A stretch of DNA of 64,000 nucleotides, taken from positions 43,524,914 to 43,588,913 of the forward strand of contig NC_061794.1 of the NCBI RefSeq assembly GCF_021462225.1, read 5' to 3'. This document shows, piece by piece, positions 39,580 to 56,169 of this stretch. Under the pieces are notes generated by a model. The model saw only the letters and a list, made by a program, of their open reading frames with translations, did no database searches and was not told where the DNA came from. How positions within the stretch are numbered: position 1 is the first letter of the stretch; each line of letters starts with the position of its first letter. A program made the translations under genes and the position numbers. This stretch comes from Girardinichthys multiradiatus. Lineage: Eukaryota > Chordata > Actinopteri > Cyprinodontiformes > Goodeidae.

Positions 39580-39585
39580 AACCTC
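39580..39585. repeat. Polinton target-site duplication, right
   Basis: AACCTC, identical to 23347-23352. Confidence 0.9.
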
Positions 39586-39630
39586 TAAGGTCTTCACAGA
39601 ACAGCTATATTTAAAGTCAGATTAAATAAG
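39586..39630. pseudogene. Right remnant of the Tc1 relic split by the Polinton
   Basis: 'taaggtcttcacagaacagctatatttaaagtcagattaaat' continues the relic that stops at 23352; compare 'gaggccttcaaagaacagctgtatttcttctaagattaaat' at about 51989-52030. Confidence 0.75.
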
Positions 39631-40009
39631 CGGACTCAAAGCGGATGTCCGCTGGACGTGACCGCGCAAAGCTCAACTTTTACGACCACGTACACAGTGC
39701 CACACAATAAACCGCTCGCCGGGAAAAAGTCTCCACATGGAACTGTTTTATATGTGACACACTACTCCGAGCATCCGATTGCGAGTACGTGCAGCGTCAC
39801 GGACACGCAATGACAGGTGTATTTCTCTTCTTCGTCCCTGGTGTGATTTAATGGCCTTTAACATCACCTTCTTTTCTTTTAATGACCACTTTTATCCTCT
39901 TCGCTACATTCTCACACTACTCTCCAATTTTGTATTATTTGCTGTTATTTCAGTTTTTAACTTTTTGTTTCTCCCTCTTTTCTGTTCCTAGAAGCTACAC
40001 CTGGCCTGA

Positions 40010-40740
40010 CTCTGTGTCTACCTGTGACACCTTTCTGGAGAGGGGGATCGTTCCAAGCTTCTGCTGGCAACAACTTAATGCTCACCTTCTACAGATGAGC
40101 CACATAGCCCTGTCTTTCAGTGTTTAACCCTTTCTCTCTCCTAGACATAGCTATTGACTGAGCTTTTACTGTAACTAATTATATGTGCTCTCTTTCAGAC
40201 TCTAACCTTGAAAACTGGCTCAGAGTTTATCTGTTCTTTCTTTCTAGGTGAAATGACTTAAGGAGCTACATCCATTAACATTTACTTTTCCTTCCCATAG
40301 AAAGTACTCCTGGATCAGTGCTTCTTTGTTCTCTTTGTGTCTCTGCTCTGTTCCCTCAAACCACCAGTCGGTTGTGGCAGATGGCCGCTCACACTGAACT
40401 GGAGGTTTCTTCCTGTTAAAAGGGAGTTTTTCCTCTCCACTGTCGCTACATGCATGCTCAGTATGAGGGATTGCTGCAAAGTCAACGCCAGTGACTGTCC
40501 ACTGTCTCTACATGCTCATCCAGGAGGAGTGAATGCTGCAAGTCACTGACTGGATGCAACCTGCTGGGTTTCCTTAGACAGAAAAACTTTTTATCCAATT
40601 TGAATAAATAACTGAATCTGACTGAACTGTTCAATTGTTATGATTCATTGGAATGTATGAACCTGACTTTTGTGAAGTTCCTTGAGACAGCATGTGTTGT
40701 GAATTGGCACTATATAAATAAACTTAATTTGGTTTTTTTT
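40010..40740 (+). repeat. Teleost interspersed repeat
   Basis: It contains the characteristic block 'cctgttaaaagggagtttttcc...actgtc', 'tgctcagtatgagggattgctgc', 'aggaggagtgaatgctgc' and a 3' end 'gaattggcactatataaataaa'. This is a frequent percomorph repeat; class not certain. Confidence 0.55.

Positions 40741-44186
<3,446 letters not shown>

Positions 44187-44260
<74 letters not shown>
44187..44260. repeat. (TA)n microsatellite
   Basis: About 37 uninterrupted TA units in jph2 intron 1. Confidence 0.9.
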
Positions 44261-44263
<3 letters not shown>

Positions 44264-44689
44264 TGTAATATATACTTTCTGCTGGTTATTTTCTACTTAT
44301 GTACATTACACTGTATCTATCACATAGCATGACATTAGCTCACTTTGACTAGGCCTTTGCAACCTGGACCTCCAGAGCAAAATGCTCCATAGCCACCCCA
44401 TTGTGACACCTAAAACTGATTATAAGAAAAAAGAGGTGTGCAAAAGTATTTTTCTCATATATATTTTTAAATTTTGCTCATAGGATATTGAAGGCACAGA
44501 ACTGTCCTGTAACAAAACATTTGTGGTTTGTGGTTTGAAAACTGAAAATGTTTCAGTTTCAAATCCACAAACACTTTTTGTCAAGTTGTTTCCTACAGTT
44601 TAATATAGTTTTAAGTCCTTTTAATGAGATACCACATAAAGTACTGTAGTCATTAGAGTTTCAGACTGACTGTACAGAGTAACACTGAA

Positions 44690-45090
44690 GTTTTTCTCCC
44701 ATATGTTGCTGCACACTGTTGGTCAGCTGGCTGAATGAAGACTCCTACATTTTTTCTTTGTTCACATATTAAATATTTCAGGTCACAAGAAAACTCAGAT
44801 AGACTTGGTATAGAACCTTAGAGGCAAGGCAAGTTAATTTATAGAGAAACATTCATATCCAAGGTTTTTAAAAGTTTGTCTAGGAAAAATTAATTTACAG
44901 AATTACAGTTGGCACATTGAGTAACAAGTCTGTTAAACAGCCATCTGTAAGCCCTACCTGAGCAGATAGCCCAGCTAATTAACCAAATAATAGCAGCTTC
45001 TTCTACTTGTGTAACTCCATAAAGGCAGAATGACAAGATATAAAATCCTGTGCAATAAGCACTAAAAAAGCTACTACATTTAGCAGTTCT
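44690..45090. repeat. Dispersed repeat, copy 2
   Basis: Diverged same-orientation partner of 12296-12680 ('cagctggctgaatgaagactcc', 'gagcagatagcccagctaattaacca'). Confidence 0.5.
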
Positions 45091-45419
45091 TTAGTTTATT
45101 TTTGGACATAAGTATATCAAATAAACAAATGAACATTATAGACAACATTAATACAACTGCAGCAATCAGTGTTATATCATGTTGCGTTTCTGTTAAAATA
45201 ACAATTAAACTATAATTTTTGATTTCAAATGTTTGTCTAAATGCTGTTATATTGTGGTGTTTTTACTCAAGGCTGTAATACAGTGAGAATCTCAACCCAT
45301 AACTGAGTAAAAGTTGTTGAAGTACAGAAAACTACTCCCTATTACTGTACTACTCATTTACTATACATTAAGGGGATTTTAACAGTTGTTTGGTTTAATC
45401 ACAGTAAACTTTTAAAATG

Positions 45420-45580
45420 GTAAGGACTGAACTTATAAAGCACTTTTAAACTAGAGCCACCCAGCCACACACTTAAATACAGACACATTCAATCATATGC
45501 AGATGGGTAGGAAACCTGGGCAAGCTGATGCCAACATGCGGCAGGAGAGGAAGTTGGAATCAAACCCATAACTGGCCAAT
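45420..45580. repeat. Teleost repeat fragment, related to 56170-56540
   Basis: 'aagcacttttaaactagagccacccagccacac ... gcggcaggagaggaagttggaatcaaaccc' matches the high-copy fish repeat also present twice in 56170-56540. Confidence 0.5.
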
Positions 45581-46372
45581 ACATTTCTGTGATTACGTTA
45601 ATGACCGTAGAGTCAGTCTACCTTGATTCTATTATAAAATTAATTGGCAGTAGAGGTAAATGTACCACTGTGTTACATGTGGTACTTCTGTTGCATTCAT
45701 TGGGTTTGCAATAAGTATTTGTTTTAAATGAGCACATTCAGAGTTACTACTGGGGTGTTCATGATGTTCTGCTTTAAAGATGATTTGTTTCTGGATCATT
45801 TGATTGCACCAAAATTCTTTCAAGTAAGAATGAGTCCAACCTGATGATCTTTCTGATCTTTTATTAGGTGTGTGTAACCAAAAAAAAATACCATCCTGCT
45901 GCTGTCAGTCAAGCAAAACTCTGAGTGTGTCGGGGATCAACCTCTAAAAACGCTGTCATTCATTACTATAGAGACGTCAAGAGCGAGAGGAATTAGATCT
46001 TCTATTTACAAAAGCAATACCAACGATAAAAATAAAATTCTTTATACAAATGACAGAGGAACAATGATAGGTGAGCAACACAATGCAGTTATTCTCTCAT
46101 GCAGGTCAACAGGGCCTCCTTTTTGTTATCAGTATCTTGTAAAATGTGCATTTCTTTATTTTGAAGCAGGTGAAGGTAAAAAAACTGTGAAAATTTGTTT
46201 GGCTTAAAAACCATTGTTGATTAATAAGTTCAGCTTTCCTTCAGAAATCCACATAAACCAACGTATGGTTACATGAACATGAAATGCTGAATACTTTCCC
46301 AAAAGTTGATAATATTTCAAGCACCAACACACCTAATGTTTTTTTCATGAACACAGCTAAAGGGTACATAAG
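45581..46372. other. jph2 intron 1, no feature recognised
   Basis: Ordinary intron up to the Tc1 insertion. Confidence 0.5.
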
Positions 46373-46374
46373 TA

Positions 46375-47983
46375 CAGGTCCTTCTCAAAATATTAGCATA
46401 TTGTGATAAAGTTCATTATTTTCCATAATGTAATGATGAAAATTTAACATTCATATATTTTAGATTCATTGCACACTAACTGAAATATTTCAGGTCTTTT
46501 ATTGTCTTAATATGGATGATTGTGGCATACAGCTCATGAAAACCCAAAATTCCTATCTCACAAAATTAGCATATTTCATCCGACCAATAAAAGAAAAGTG
46601 TTTTTAATACAAAAAACGTCAACCTTCAAATAATCATGTACAGTTATGCACTCAATACTTGGTCGGGAATCCTTTGCAGAAATGACTGCTTCAATGCGGC
46701 GTGGCATGGAGGCAATCAGCCTGTGACACTGCTGAGGTCTTATGGAGGCCCAGGATGCTTCGATAGCGGCCTTTAGCTCATCCAGAGTGTTGGGTCTTGA
46801 GTCTCTCAACGTTCTCTTCACAATATCCCACAGATTCTCTATGGGGTTCAGGTCAGAAGAGTTGGCAGGCCAATTGAGCACACTGATACCATGGTCAGTA
46901 AACCATTTACCAGTGGTTTTGGCACTGTGAGCAGGTGCCAGGTCGTGCTGAAAAATGAAATCTTCATCTCCATAAAGCTTTTCAGCAGATGGAAGCATGA
47001 AGTGCTCCAAAATCTCCTGATAGCTAGCTGCATTGACCCTGCCCTTGATAAAACACAGTGGACCAACACCAGCAGCTGACACGGCACCCCAGACCATCAC
47101 TGACTGTGGGTACTTGACACTGGACTTCTGGCATTTTGGCATTTCCTTCTCCCCAGTCTTCCTCCAGACTCTGGCACCTTGATTTCTGAATGACATGCAG
47201 AATTTGCTTTCATCCGAAAAAAGTACTTTGGACCACTGAGCAACAGTCCAGTGCTGCTTCTCTGTAGCCCAGGTCAGGCGCTTCTGCCGCTGTTTCTGGT
47301 TCAAAAGTGGCTTGACCTGGGGAATGCGGCACCTGTAGCCCATTTCCTGCACACGCCTGTGCATGGTGGCTCTGGATGTTTCTACTCCGGACTCAGTCCA
47401 CTGCTTCCGCAGGTCCCCCAAGGTCTGGAATCGGCCCTTCTCCACAATTTTCCTGAGGGTCCGGTCACCTCTTCTCGTTGTGCAGCGTTTTCTGCCACAC
47501 TTTTTCCTTCCCACAGACTTCCCACTGAGGTGCCTTGATACAGCACTCTGGGAACAGCCTATTCGTTCAGAAATTTCTTTCTGTGTCTTACCCTCTTGCT
47601 TGAGGGTGTCAATAGTGGCCTTCTGGACAGCAGTCAGGTCGGCAGTCTTACCCATGATTGGGGTTTTGAGTGATGAACCAGGCTGGGAGTTTTAAAGGCC
47701 TCAGGAATCTTTTGCAGGTGTTTAGAGTTAACTCGTTGATTCAGATGATTAGGTTCATAGCTCGTTTAGAGACCCTTTTAATGATATGCTAATTTTGTGA
47801 GATAGGAATTTTGGGTTTTCATGAGCTGTATGACAAAATCATCCGTATTAAGACAATAAAAGACCTGAAATATTTCAGTTAGTGTGCAATGAAACTAAAA
47901 TATATTAATGTAAAATTTTCATCATGACATTATGGAAAATAATTAACTTTATCACAATATGCTAATATTTTGAGAAGGACCTG
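46375..47983 (-). mobile_element. Tc1-like transposon copy B
   Basis: A 1609-bp element flanked by TA (46373-46374 and 47984-47985), with long inverted repeats beginning CAGGTCCTTCTCAAAATATT. It is nearly identical to copy A at 17760-19327, but retains the 42 bp missing there and carries a 1-bp deletion near the end of the transposase gene. It lies in jph2 intron 1. Confidence 0.94.
46576..47655 (-). pseudogene. Tc1 transposase, C-terminal frameshift
   Basis: The frame holds the whole DDE transposase: MGKTADLTAVQKATIDTLK start, helix-turn-helix, QKQRQKRLTWA linker, VLFSDESKF, IFQHDLAPAHS and PIENLWD with the catalytic Glu. A single-base deletion in the T-run at about 46671-46674 shifts the last four codons (ISAK|GFPTKY in copy A), so the frame runs 24 or so codons further into the element. 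NSSDLNP replaces the canonical NSPDLNP. The core is intact, so loss of activity is uncertain. Confidence 0.88.
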
Positions 47984-47985
47984 TA

Positions 47986-49418
47986 TATTCATTACTTGCA
48001 TTAAATCAATAATACTTTTAAAAATATATATATATTCATCTTCCCAGGTTGTAGCTTTGACCTAGTTGGACAAACCATGAAAGTTAGACAAAAACACATT
48101 TACCCTGCTTGTACAATGACAACATTCCCCTGAGTCATCAGGTTCCAACCCAGTCCACTGAAAGCTGAGGTGGGGGATGTGACGGCATCAGATCTCAGGA
48201 TTTATTAATAGCACACAAGCTCAGTGCCCTCTTGGCCTCTCAGGCTGTGGCCTAGCTGTCTATAGAATCGACACTCAACAGTTATAATCTGAGAAAAATC
48301 TGGTTGCTGACTTGTCAGTCAGGGTATCAATTGATTAAGATGTTTTTTTAGGGTTTTGGCTTTAGATACTTCCTGCTTTAGTGATAGCAAAATGAAATAG
48401 TAAAGTTAACTTTCATTCAACTGTACAGAATTAAACGTGCCTACTGATATGTACATTGGTGTGTGAAGGTGTGCACATTTGCGAGTGTGATTTGGGTAAA
48501 TGTGGTTCTAGTGTGCAGCATTTTAAATGGTCAGTATGACTAGAAAAGCGCTTTATAAATTCAGTCAATTTATTACATATCTGTCAAAAACAAACCAACA
48601 ATGTTCAGTGCAGGAGTAGCATGGTTGGGACTCTGGCTGAACCTTTACCTCCAGTTTCTTTTAAAATAAGAAAGTGCTATTCAGTGTGTCAGTATGTTTG
48701 AACAATATGAATGTCTAAGTATCACCTAGAGCCTAACAGAGGGAAACCTCTAATGTCATCATTGAGCTTGCTACTGTGACAGCAGCATAAGATTGTATAA
48801 CTTTCAGAGTTAGTTGTAATGCTGTTTGGTGGTTGTTGTTATTTGTGTGCTAGATATGTGCTTTTGTCGAGTGTTGGTCCGAGGCATATGCACTGCTGGC
48901 TCCATAAAGAGTTGTCCTTCAAAGATTATAAAGATTTTGTGACTCTTAAGGTCTCTGGCCCTCAAGGATCAGGACATTCTTACTTTTGCAACAGTCAGGA
49001 GCAGATACGATATTATATTTGAGCCTAAAACTGTGCACAGCTCCGGCCTTTTAATGACATCTCATGGACAGTTTAGCTGATTATCAAAGTTTCTAGCTAC
49101 TGTTGTAGGATTGCCAGAGGACTAATCACACAAGTTGAGTTTTCCAACAAGAAAGTTTGATTGTTTGTGAAATAAATTATTTTAGTATCTTTAAACTGGA
49201 CCCTCTTCCACATTACTAAAAGTCATAAACAGCTAGTTATCACAATTTGCTCATCTTAAGAATGTTTGTGAACCTACATTTCATCACTTTGTTGATTCCT
49301 CTGAACCCCAGCAGTCAACCTGAAATCAGTAAAAGAAATACTGCTGGTTCAGAAAAGCTACTGCTCTGATATTTATTCTGGCACAGCAGGACTAACTTTC
49401 TGCTTCTGACATTTTCAG
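47986..49418. other. jph2 intron 1, distal
   Basis: No gene seen. 48470-48570 resembles the repeat into which Tc1 copy A inserted ('tggtcagtatgactagaaaagcgctttataaattcag'). Confidence 0.5.
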
Positions 49419-50232
49419 GTACTTACCAAGGTCAATTCACTGGTGGGATGCGCCATGGCTATGGTGTTCGGCAAAGCGTCCCCTATGGCATGGCAGCAGT
49501 TGTTCGCTCCCCTCTTCGTACCTCCTTAACTTCACTTCGCAGTGAGCACAGCAATGGCACTGTTCTACAGCAAGATGTCCCGGTCATCACCACCACCAAT
49601 GCTTCAGGAGAAGAAACACCACTCACCACCCCTGCCCAACTGGGACCATCCCGTGGAGGCTTTGCTCTAACTCTCCAGGTGGATCCTGAGGCAGTGAAGC
49701 CCAAAAAGAAGAGGTTGTTCAGAAGGAGCTCCCTGCTGGGTAAGCTGAAGAAGTCTGATTCAAGCACATCACTGTCTAGCCAGAAGAGCAAGATTAGCTT
49801 CCTGAGGACAGAGTCAGCTCTGAGTTCCAATGCCAGTGATACAAACTCCACCATCAGCGGAGATGAGAGCCTTGCCGGAGTGGAGGATTTCCCCCCAGTG
49901 GAGGCTGACATTGACGCCACCACCACAGAGGTCTACATGGGTGAGTGGAAGAATGACAAGCGCTCTGGATATGGAATAAGCGAAAGGTCCAGCGGTCTGA
50001 AGTATGAGGGCGAGTGGCTCAACAACCAGAGACACGGGTATGGCTGCACCACATTCTCTGAGGGAGGGAAGGAGGAGGGCAAGTACATCAACAACATGCT
50101 GGTGAAGGCCATGAAGAAGAGGGTGATCCAGCTTAAAGGAACCAAGATCAAGCAGAAGGTGGAGCGGGCGGTTGAGGGAGCACAGAGGGCAGCAGCCATC
50201 GCTAAACAGAAGGCAGAGATTGCTGCTTCTAG
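49419..50232 (+). CDS. jph2: Junctophilin (jph2-like) exon 2, MORN 6-8 and joining region
   Basis: It starts after CATTTTCAG (49410-49418) in phase 1 and continues TYQGQFTNGMRHGYG (MORN 6) and RQSVPYGM...RSPLRTSL, the conserved post-MORN stretch. A Ser/Lys-rich joining region follows (residues about 170-270) with [18 protein letters not shown], a basic segment that may act in nuclear localisation or DNA binding as proposed for JPH2. Then come [14 protein letters not shown] and [14 protein letters not shown] (MORN 7 and 8) and the start of the alpha-helical region, [18 protein letters not shown]. 814 nt; ends at AG|GTAAGA, phase 2. Exon 3 and the C-terminal transmembrane anchor are not in the window, so intron 2 exceeds 13.7 kb. 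Confidence 0.96.
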
Positions 50233-50895
50233 GTAAGAAGAGATGATTGTTTGGTTCTCCTTATGTCTGAACACTCTCCTCTACATGTGAGATGTGAGCC
50301 TAAAAACATGGATTATTTCACCTCTTTAAGGCCCAGTTATTATATTTATGGAGTATTGAGTACATTAGGTTGTAGATACTTTTGTATTTGGTGAGGTCAG
50401 TCAAAGTATGACATCAATCACTTTTAGTACATAGGTCAAATCTCTAAAAATATTACACTGTGTTCACTTTGCACTTAGCAGTTGGACTTCTCAAATTCTG
50501 TCTTGGAAATATAACTAGAAGGTCACCTGTGTCTGACCTGCCTATAACAAATCATTAAAGTTGTACCGTACATATTTATTAGCACCTCTGATGATTGGTA
50601 TTTCATTAAACCAGTGGCACATATACATATACAACTTCTGTTTGTGATCATGTTGCTTATGTGTTTGAACCCATTAAATGTAGATAAAGATCTGAGTGTT
50701 GTTCATGGGCTCATTGAATGCAGCATAAGTCACCTGGAAATTGGGAAGCTGCCTATTGGTCAGCAAACTGTTGCCTCTTGTTGGGTAAAGCTGTTTTTAG
50801 TTTTAGAAGCCTATATAAATGCAACCCATTTTCTTTTTTAGAAATGGTGATTGAGAGTAAGGTTTGTCAAACATTGGCAAAACATTATTAGCTGT
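50233..50895. other. jph2 intron 2, proximal
   Basis: No feature recognised. Confidence 0.5.
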
Positions 50896-52275
50896 TTGCT
50901 CATACCCCTTGAGCTTTTCCACATTTAGTCACATTCCAACTTCAATGTACTTTATTGAGATTTATGCAATAGAGCAAAATCTTGGAGTCAAAATTATGTA
51001 TGAAAAAATGAAAAAATATGTATTTATTAAATTATTTACAAAACAAAATCTTAGAAGTTTGGCATGCATCTGCATTGAGCTCTCCCGAGTCAGTACTTTG
51101 TAGTACCACTTTTCACTACAGTTAGAGCTGCAAGTCTTTTGAAAGATGTTTCTACCAGCATTGCAGATCTAGAGACAGAAATTTTGGCAATTCATTTTGC
51201 AAAATATTTCAAGCTCAGTTAGATTGGAGGGAGAGTGTGATTGAACAGCAAATATTAACAAGTATATTCAAGACACTTCTATCTTTGATGTAAATAGTTT
51301 CTTTGAAGGCCTGGCTGTGTGTTTAGGGGTTTAGGGTCGTTGACCTGCTGGATGGTGAACCTCCACCCCAGTCTCACGTCTTCTGCTGCCTCTAACAGGT
51401 TTTCTTCCATTATTGCCATGCAATTAGCTCTATCTATCTTCCCATCAACTCTGACCAGCTTCCCTGCCTCTGCTGAAGAAGAGCATCCCCACAGCATGAT
51501 GCTGACACAGCCGTGTTTCATAGTGGGGGTTTGTGTGTTCAGTTTAACTTTGCCTCATTTAACCATAAAACTTTCTTCTGCACGTTTGCTGTCTTCTACA
51601 TAGCTTGTGACAAACTAGAAATGAGTTTGGCTTTCTTTTAAGAATTCAACAATCTAGCCACTTCTGCATAAAGGGTAGATTTGTGGAGTCCACTGAACAG
51701 AACCGCCCACCTGAGCTGCAGGTCTATGCAGCTCCTCCAGAGTTACGATGAGCCTCTAGGTGGCCTCTGATTAATGCTCTCCTTGCCATGTCGTGGTAGG
51801 TTTGCAGTTGTGCCATACTGTTTCCATTTTCAGATGATGGGTTGAAATGAGCTCTCTGAGATGTTCAATGCCTGGGATATTGTTTTTCAAACCTAACCCT
51901 GCTTTAAACGTCTCCACAACTTTATCTCTGACCCGTCTGCTGTGTTCCTTGGTTTAAATGATGCTGTTTGTTTCACTAACAAACCTCTGAGGCCTTCAAA
52001 GAACAGCTGTATTTCTTCTAAGATTAAATAACACACATGTTGATGACTTTCTGAAGACAGCTGGTTGCACTGTATTCTATTTAGAGGTTTAAGGGTAAAG
52101 GGGATTAAGTACATATGCATATTTTGGTATTACAAATTTAAAAAGAATTTATCATTTTCTTTCAGTCTCACAATTATACAGTACTTTGTGTTGGTCCATT
52201 CCATAAAATTCTGATTAATACATTGAATTTTCTGTTGTAACCTTACCAAATGTGGAAAGGTTCATGAGGTATGAG
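50896..52275 (-). pseudogene. Decayed Tc1/mariner element
   Basis: Recognisable inverted ends ('ctcataccccttgagcttttccacatttagtcac' at left, 'ccaaatgtggaaaggttcatgaggtatgag' at right) enclose a minus-strand transposase relic. MKHGCVSIMLWGCSSSAEAG at 51521-51462 is the catalytic-core motif with substitutions, and it ends at 51279 after losing the second Asp region. This is the best-preserved copy of the family that also hosts the Polinton. Confidence 0.8.
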
Positions 52276-54840
52276 CTCTGTAAGTTGAAGTAATGGTATT
52301 CTTTAGGACGTTACAGAATGCCAGGATGGTAACTTTAAACTCTAGATTTAAAAAGAAGGCTATTTTAGGTGCATTATGCAGCATGTCACTTATTTACTAT
52401 AATTAGTTTGAGGGAAAATGTTGAGGTAATATCTGTCTTCCCAGGAATAGAGAACGTATTTTGCAACATTAGTGCTATAAAAGCAACTCATTGGAGTTGT
52501 TTGGGTGAATAATAAACAAACCCATATTCCCATAAACCCTTATGGTTTAAGAAATGTCAGTGTGTCTTCGTATTAGCAGTTTACAGTTCATGTAGGTCAG
52601 TGTTGGGCACTGGTTCCCTATTGAGCTCCCACACAGCCCTGCTCCACCTGTTAAAAAAATTAAAAATAAATAAATGGGGTAGTAAACCATTTATCATGTA
52701 AGCCAAAGAGTGGCTTTTAGTTTCATTGTTTTTTACCCCATGTTGTTTTGAAGGAAGTGAAAAAAACAAACTTTGAAAATCCAGTAAATGCTGTACTCGT
52801 TATATTTAGTTACACCTCTTCACAAATATGATGAAGTATCTCTCAGATCACAAATCAGGGTAATGTTTTGTTGAAGCATCAACATGCAGTTTGTCGTTGA
52901 CCATACAAGGTGCTGGTATTTCTGTCCACAGTCATCTTCAGAACCCAAAGTAAGCTCAGTGTTTACAGCAGGGAGACACTTTGCTGAGGCTCTGCAGACA
53001 TCTGCAGACACAAATCTAAATATTGCACTGCACAGATAGGCAATATATGAGTTATTCTTTTTGTCAGTACATTAGGTGCACCTACAGCATGCACATGATG
53101 ATTTCTGCAGGTATGTGTCCAGACATATCTTGCATAGGCTTTGGAAACTACTAAAAATGTTCCAACTATTAAAGAAGAAGGGAAAGACTGTAACCAAGTG
53201 GATGCATTTATAACAGATTCATCTAAGTTTGTTCACATCTTAAATGAATCAGAATTGGTAAATCTCCAGATTGCACTATTTAGAATAAAATTATATTTGT
53301 TGCTTCACATTTAATATACAAGATTAGTGGTCATTAACCTCTTACCTAAAAAGGAGGGCTGTTCCTTGTTGTTTTTTTTAAACATGGAGAGCTACGTAGG
53401 TCAGAAAACGTCTGACTTACGTACCTCACCTACGAAGTCAAGTTATGTTAAGAGGTTAAGAGATGTCAGTATCATACCTGCAGTGGAGAACTATAATGTA
53501 AATGTGAAAATGTGGGTCTTACATTGACATACCAACCTATAAGAATAAGAATTATTCATTTTGACAAAGTGGCCTAAATTGTGTGGTTGTTTGAGAATTA
53601 AGGAATAAGAAGGGAGGAAAAAAGATGGCAAACTAAACAACTTTATTGAAAAATCAGGAAACCTCAGGAGGAGAAATTACATTTTTTAATGTTTTAATAT
53701 TTGGTGGTTTACGTTTTCAATCATATGATGTTGATGGTGAGATATTGCCTTCTCCCAACATCTAGCACATTTTCGTTGGTGACTTTCTTTGTACATTATT
53801 GGGCCAATGTAAATATAAAGCATTTTCTGATATTTTTTACATTTTTGCTTAATTATTTGTGTATCTACTTTTAGAAATGCAAAGTCATAACAATGTATTT
53901 TTCTGTACTTTAAAACACTAAGACATGCTAACTAAAGGATGATATATAGTTCTGTGTAAAAGATATATGGAGATAAAAATAAAACAAAATAAAAACGTTT
54001 TTTGCAAGGCAGCCATGTTGGATTATAAAACCAGGGTTGGTAAGACACGTCTTATTTCTTATTTGGAATACCAACTTCTGGGTTTAATGAAAAGTATGTT
54101 TAATACTTGCTTAAAGGTTATTTTCAAAATGTACTTTTAATCTGAAAATGAAACCTCATCAAAACGCTTATTCTAATTTATTGAATATGACTGAATATCT
54201 GGGAATGAGCTCATAGCTGATTTAACTTGATGGGACTTTAAATGTTGGCCAGGCTAACTCCTATTAGCAATGCAAGCTAGTAATAATGTCTTCATTTTGA
54301 GCTTTCAAATGTTGTAGCATCATGTTTACTACAATAGTGTGTAAAACATTTGAAGAGATAAAAATTATGGTTTTTTTACTTAAGTTTTAGATGCAAGGCA
54401 GCCATATTGGATTTTGAGGCTGAAGTTGGTAAGAAACCTCCCAGTTTCCAAATTCAAATTCCAGTTTTAGGGGTTATCTCTGTCTTATTTGCTTCAACTT
54501 GAAAGTGGGAAATTTTAACCAGTGAGTACAAATGGTAATGCATAATTAACCTGCATCCTTCAGCCAATTATGGAATGCCAAAGACTTGTTTGTTTTTTCT
54601 AATGTCTTGTGTTTATTTTTATAGTAATGCAACAAACTTTAAATTTGAAATATTTGTGGGTATGGTGGTGCCTGGAAAATGTAATATTTACTGTGCTGGT
54701 ACTTGCTATAAACATTGTGAGAAGCCCTGTTATATCAGAATACTTCTGTTACCACAGTTACTAAGTGGTGAGCACCACTGAGCATTAAGCTTTATTATAT
54801 AAGCAGTGAAGAGATGACACATCTGTTCCTGGCAGCGGTT
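52276..54840. other. jph2 intron 2, minor repeats
   Basis: No gene. At 53335-53459 TTAACCTCTTA...TAAGAGGTTAA bounds a ~125-bp segment that could be a tiny MITE. The motif 'gcaaggcagccat(g/a)ttggatt' recurs at about 54005 and 54394. Confidence 0.4.
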
Positions 54841-56165
54841 TTCTCATGCTATGATCCTTTGGCAGAGAAGTCGAGGGTTTAAAAATACATGCCCAACCAG
54901 CAGTGTACTTCATAGGATGCCAGACCCGTCCTCTTCAGATTCATTGGTTAAAGTGTTTGCTGGTATTCAGACACTCTTTGTACATTGTTCTCTTTTTGCG
55001 TGGGGCTGGCAGCTGGGCGTCTGTAGGGGGGCCTGTGTGGCAGGACAGGGTGTAAATGACGCACACCGAGGCAGCACGGTCACAGACAGGGCTGTGACTA
55101 AATATGGACAGGCACACTCTTGCTGTATCACAATCACAAGGGAATGCAACAGCTGATTATCCCCCCTCCTCAGCTGCTGTCAGACCCCATTCTCCCTGCC
55201 TGCTTACAGACACACTGACTCTTGTATTTTCTTTGCAGAACTGCAGTGACTCTTCTTGTTTTTGTGTGTATGCTTGTTTAAAGTTGCTTCCTTATTGTTT
55301 TGGACCTGTTGTCGACAATTTAATCTCTTCTGTCCGCTCCTGGGAGCCTCAGCTCCTCTGCTAGGTGGCAACAGTTAAAGAACCAGGTCGCCTTGCGTCA
55401 GCAGTGGTGTCAAATGGTTCCAGGGATAAAAATATGGCACAGCTCATAAGCAAGTGCTTTGGTATAAAGGGGTGGCATATACATATACCGCACCTTGCTT
55501 TAGTTGTTGGGCTTGGATTACACACTGTTCTGCTGATACAAGCAGTTTGTGCAGTCTCCACTTGTAAACAGTGTTCAACATGAAAATTCAAAATATTGTT
55601 AAAGAGGAAAAAATAACTGGTTCAGTAATAATTAAAGATTAAAACTCATTGTTGTTGTTTTTTTAATATGATTTCAACACATAGTTGTGCTTTAGTGAAA
55701 CTTTCACCTATTTCACATTGCCTCATGTTTTTGCGCACAGTAGCTCCAAAGCTGAACGGGAGCCTCCAGAAAGATCTAGCAGGACATGCCAGAATGAGAA
55801 AAATATCTGTGGTCACCAGCGGGGGTCCCAGGACAGTTAGACTACATCGTTCTATGCTGAACAGAAATACGCAAAGCAAGACACCAGAGAGTTCGGTGGT
55901 GGTCTTTTGCCATATGTGAATGTGACCTTGGGCATGACATCCTATATGATTAGTGTGAATAAAATAAACAGGGGCGAATTGACAAAGCTATTTGCGCACT
56001 CTGACTGTGTGCAAACTAGTTTGCACATCTGTCAAATTCTCAGACTTCATACAAATGAATATTTGCTCCAAAAATAGCTCAACTAATCAAATAATATCTC
56101 TCTGTGCTAACTCAACTTTCTCACATTTAAATAAGGCATTATATGCAGCATTGAAATAGTAAACA
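54841..56165. other. jph2 intron 2, no feature recognised
   Basis: The open frames here (for example 54851-55156) show no domains or splice context and are treated as chance. Confidence 0.4.
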
Positions 56166-56169
56166 GACT

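Noticed and set aside
54851..55156. 101-codon ORF in jph2 intron 2 as a possible gene or jph2 exon
   Set aside because: Residues do not resemble junctophilin exon 3, and no acceptor/donor pair of the right phase flanks it.
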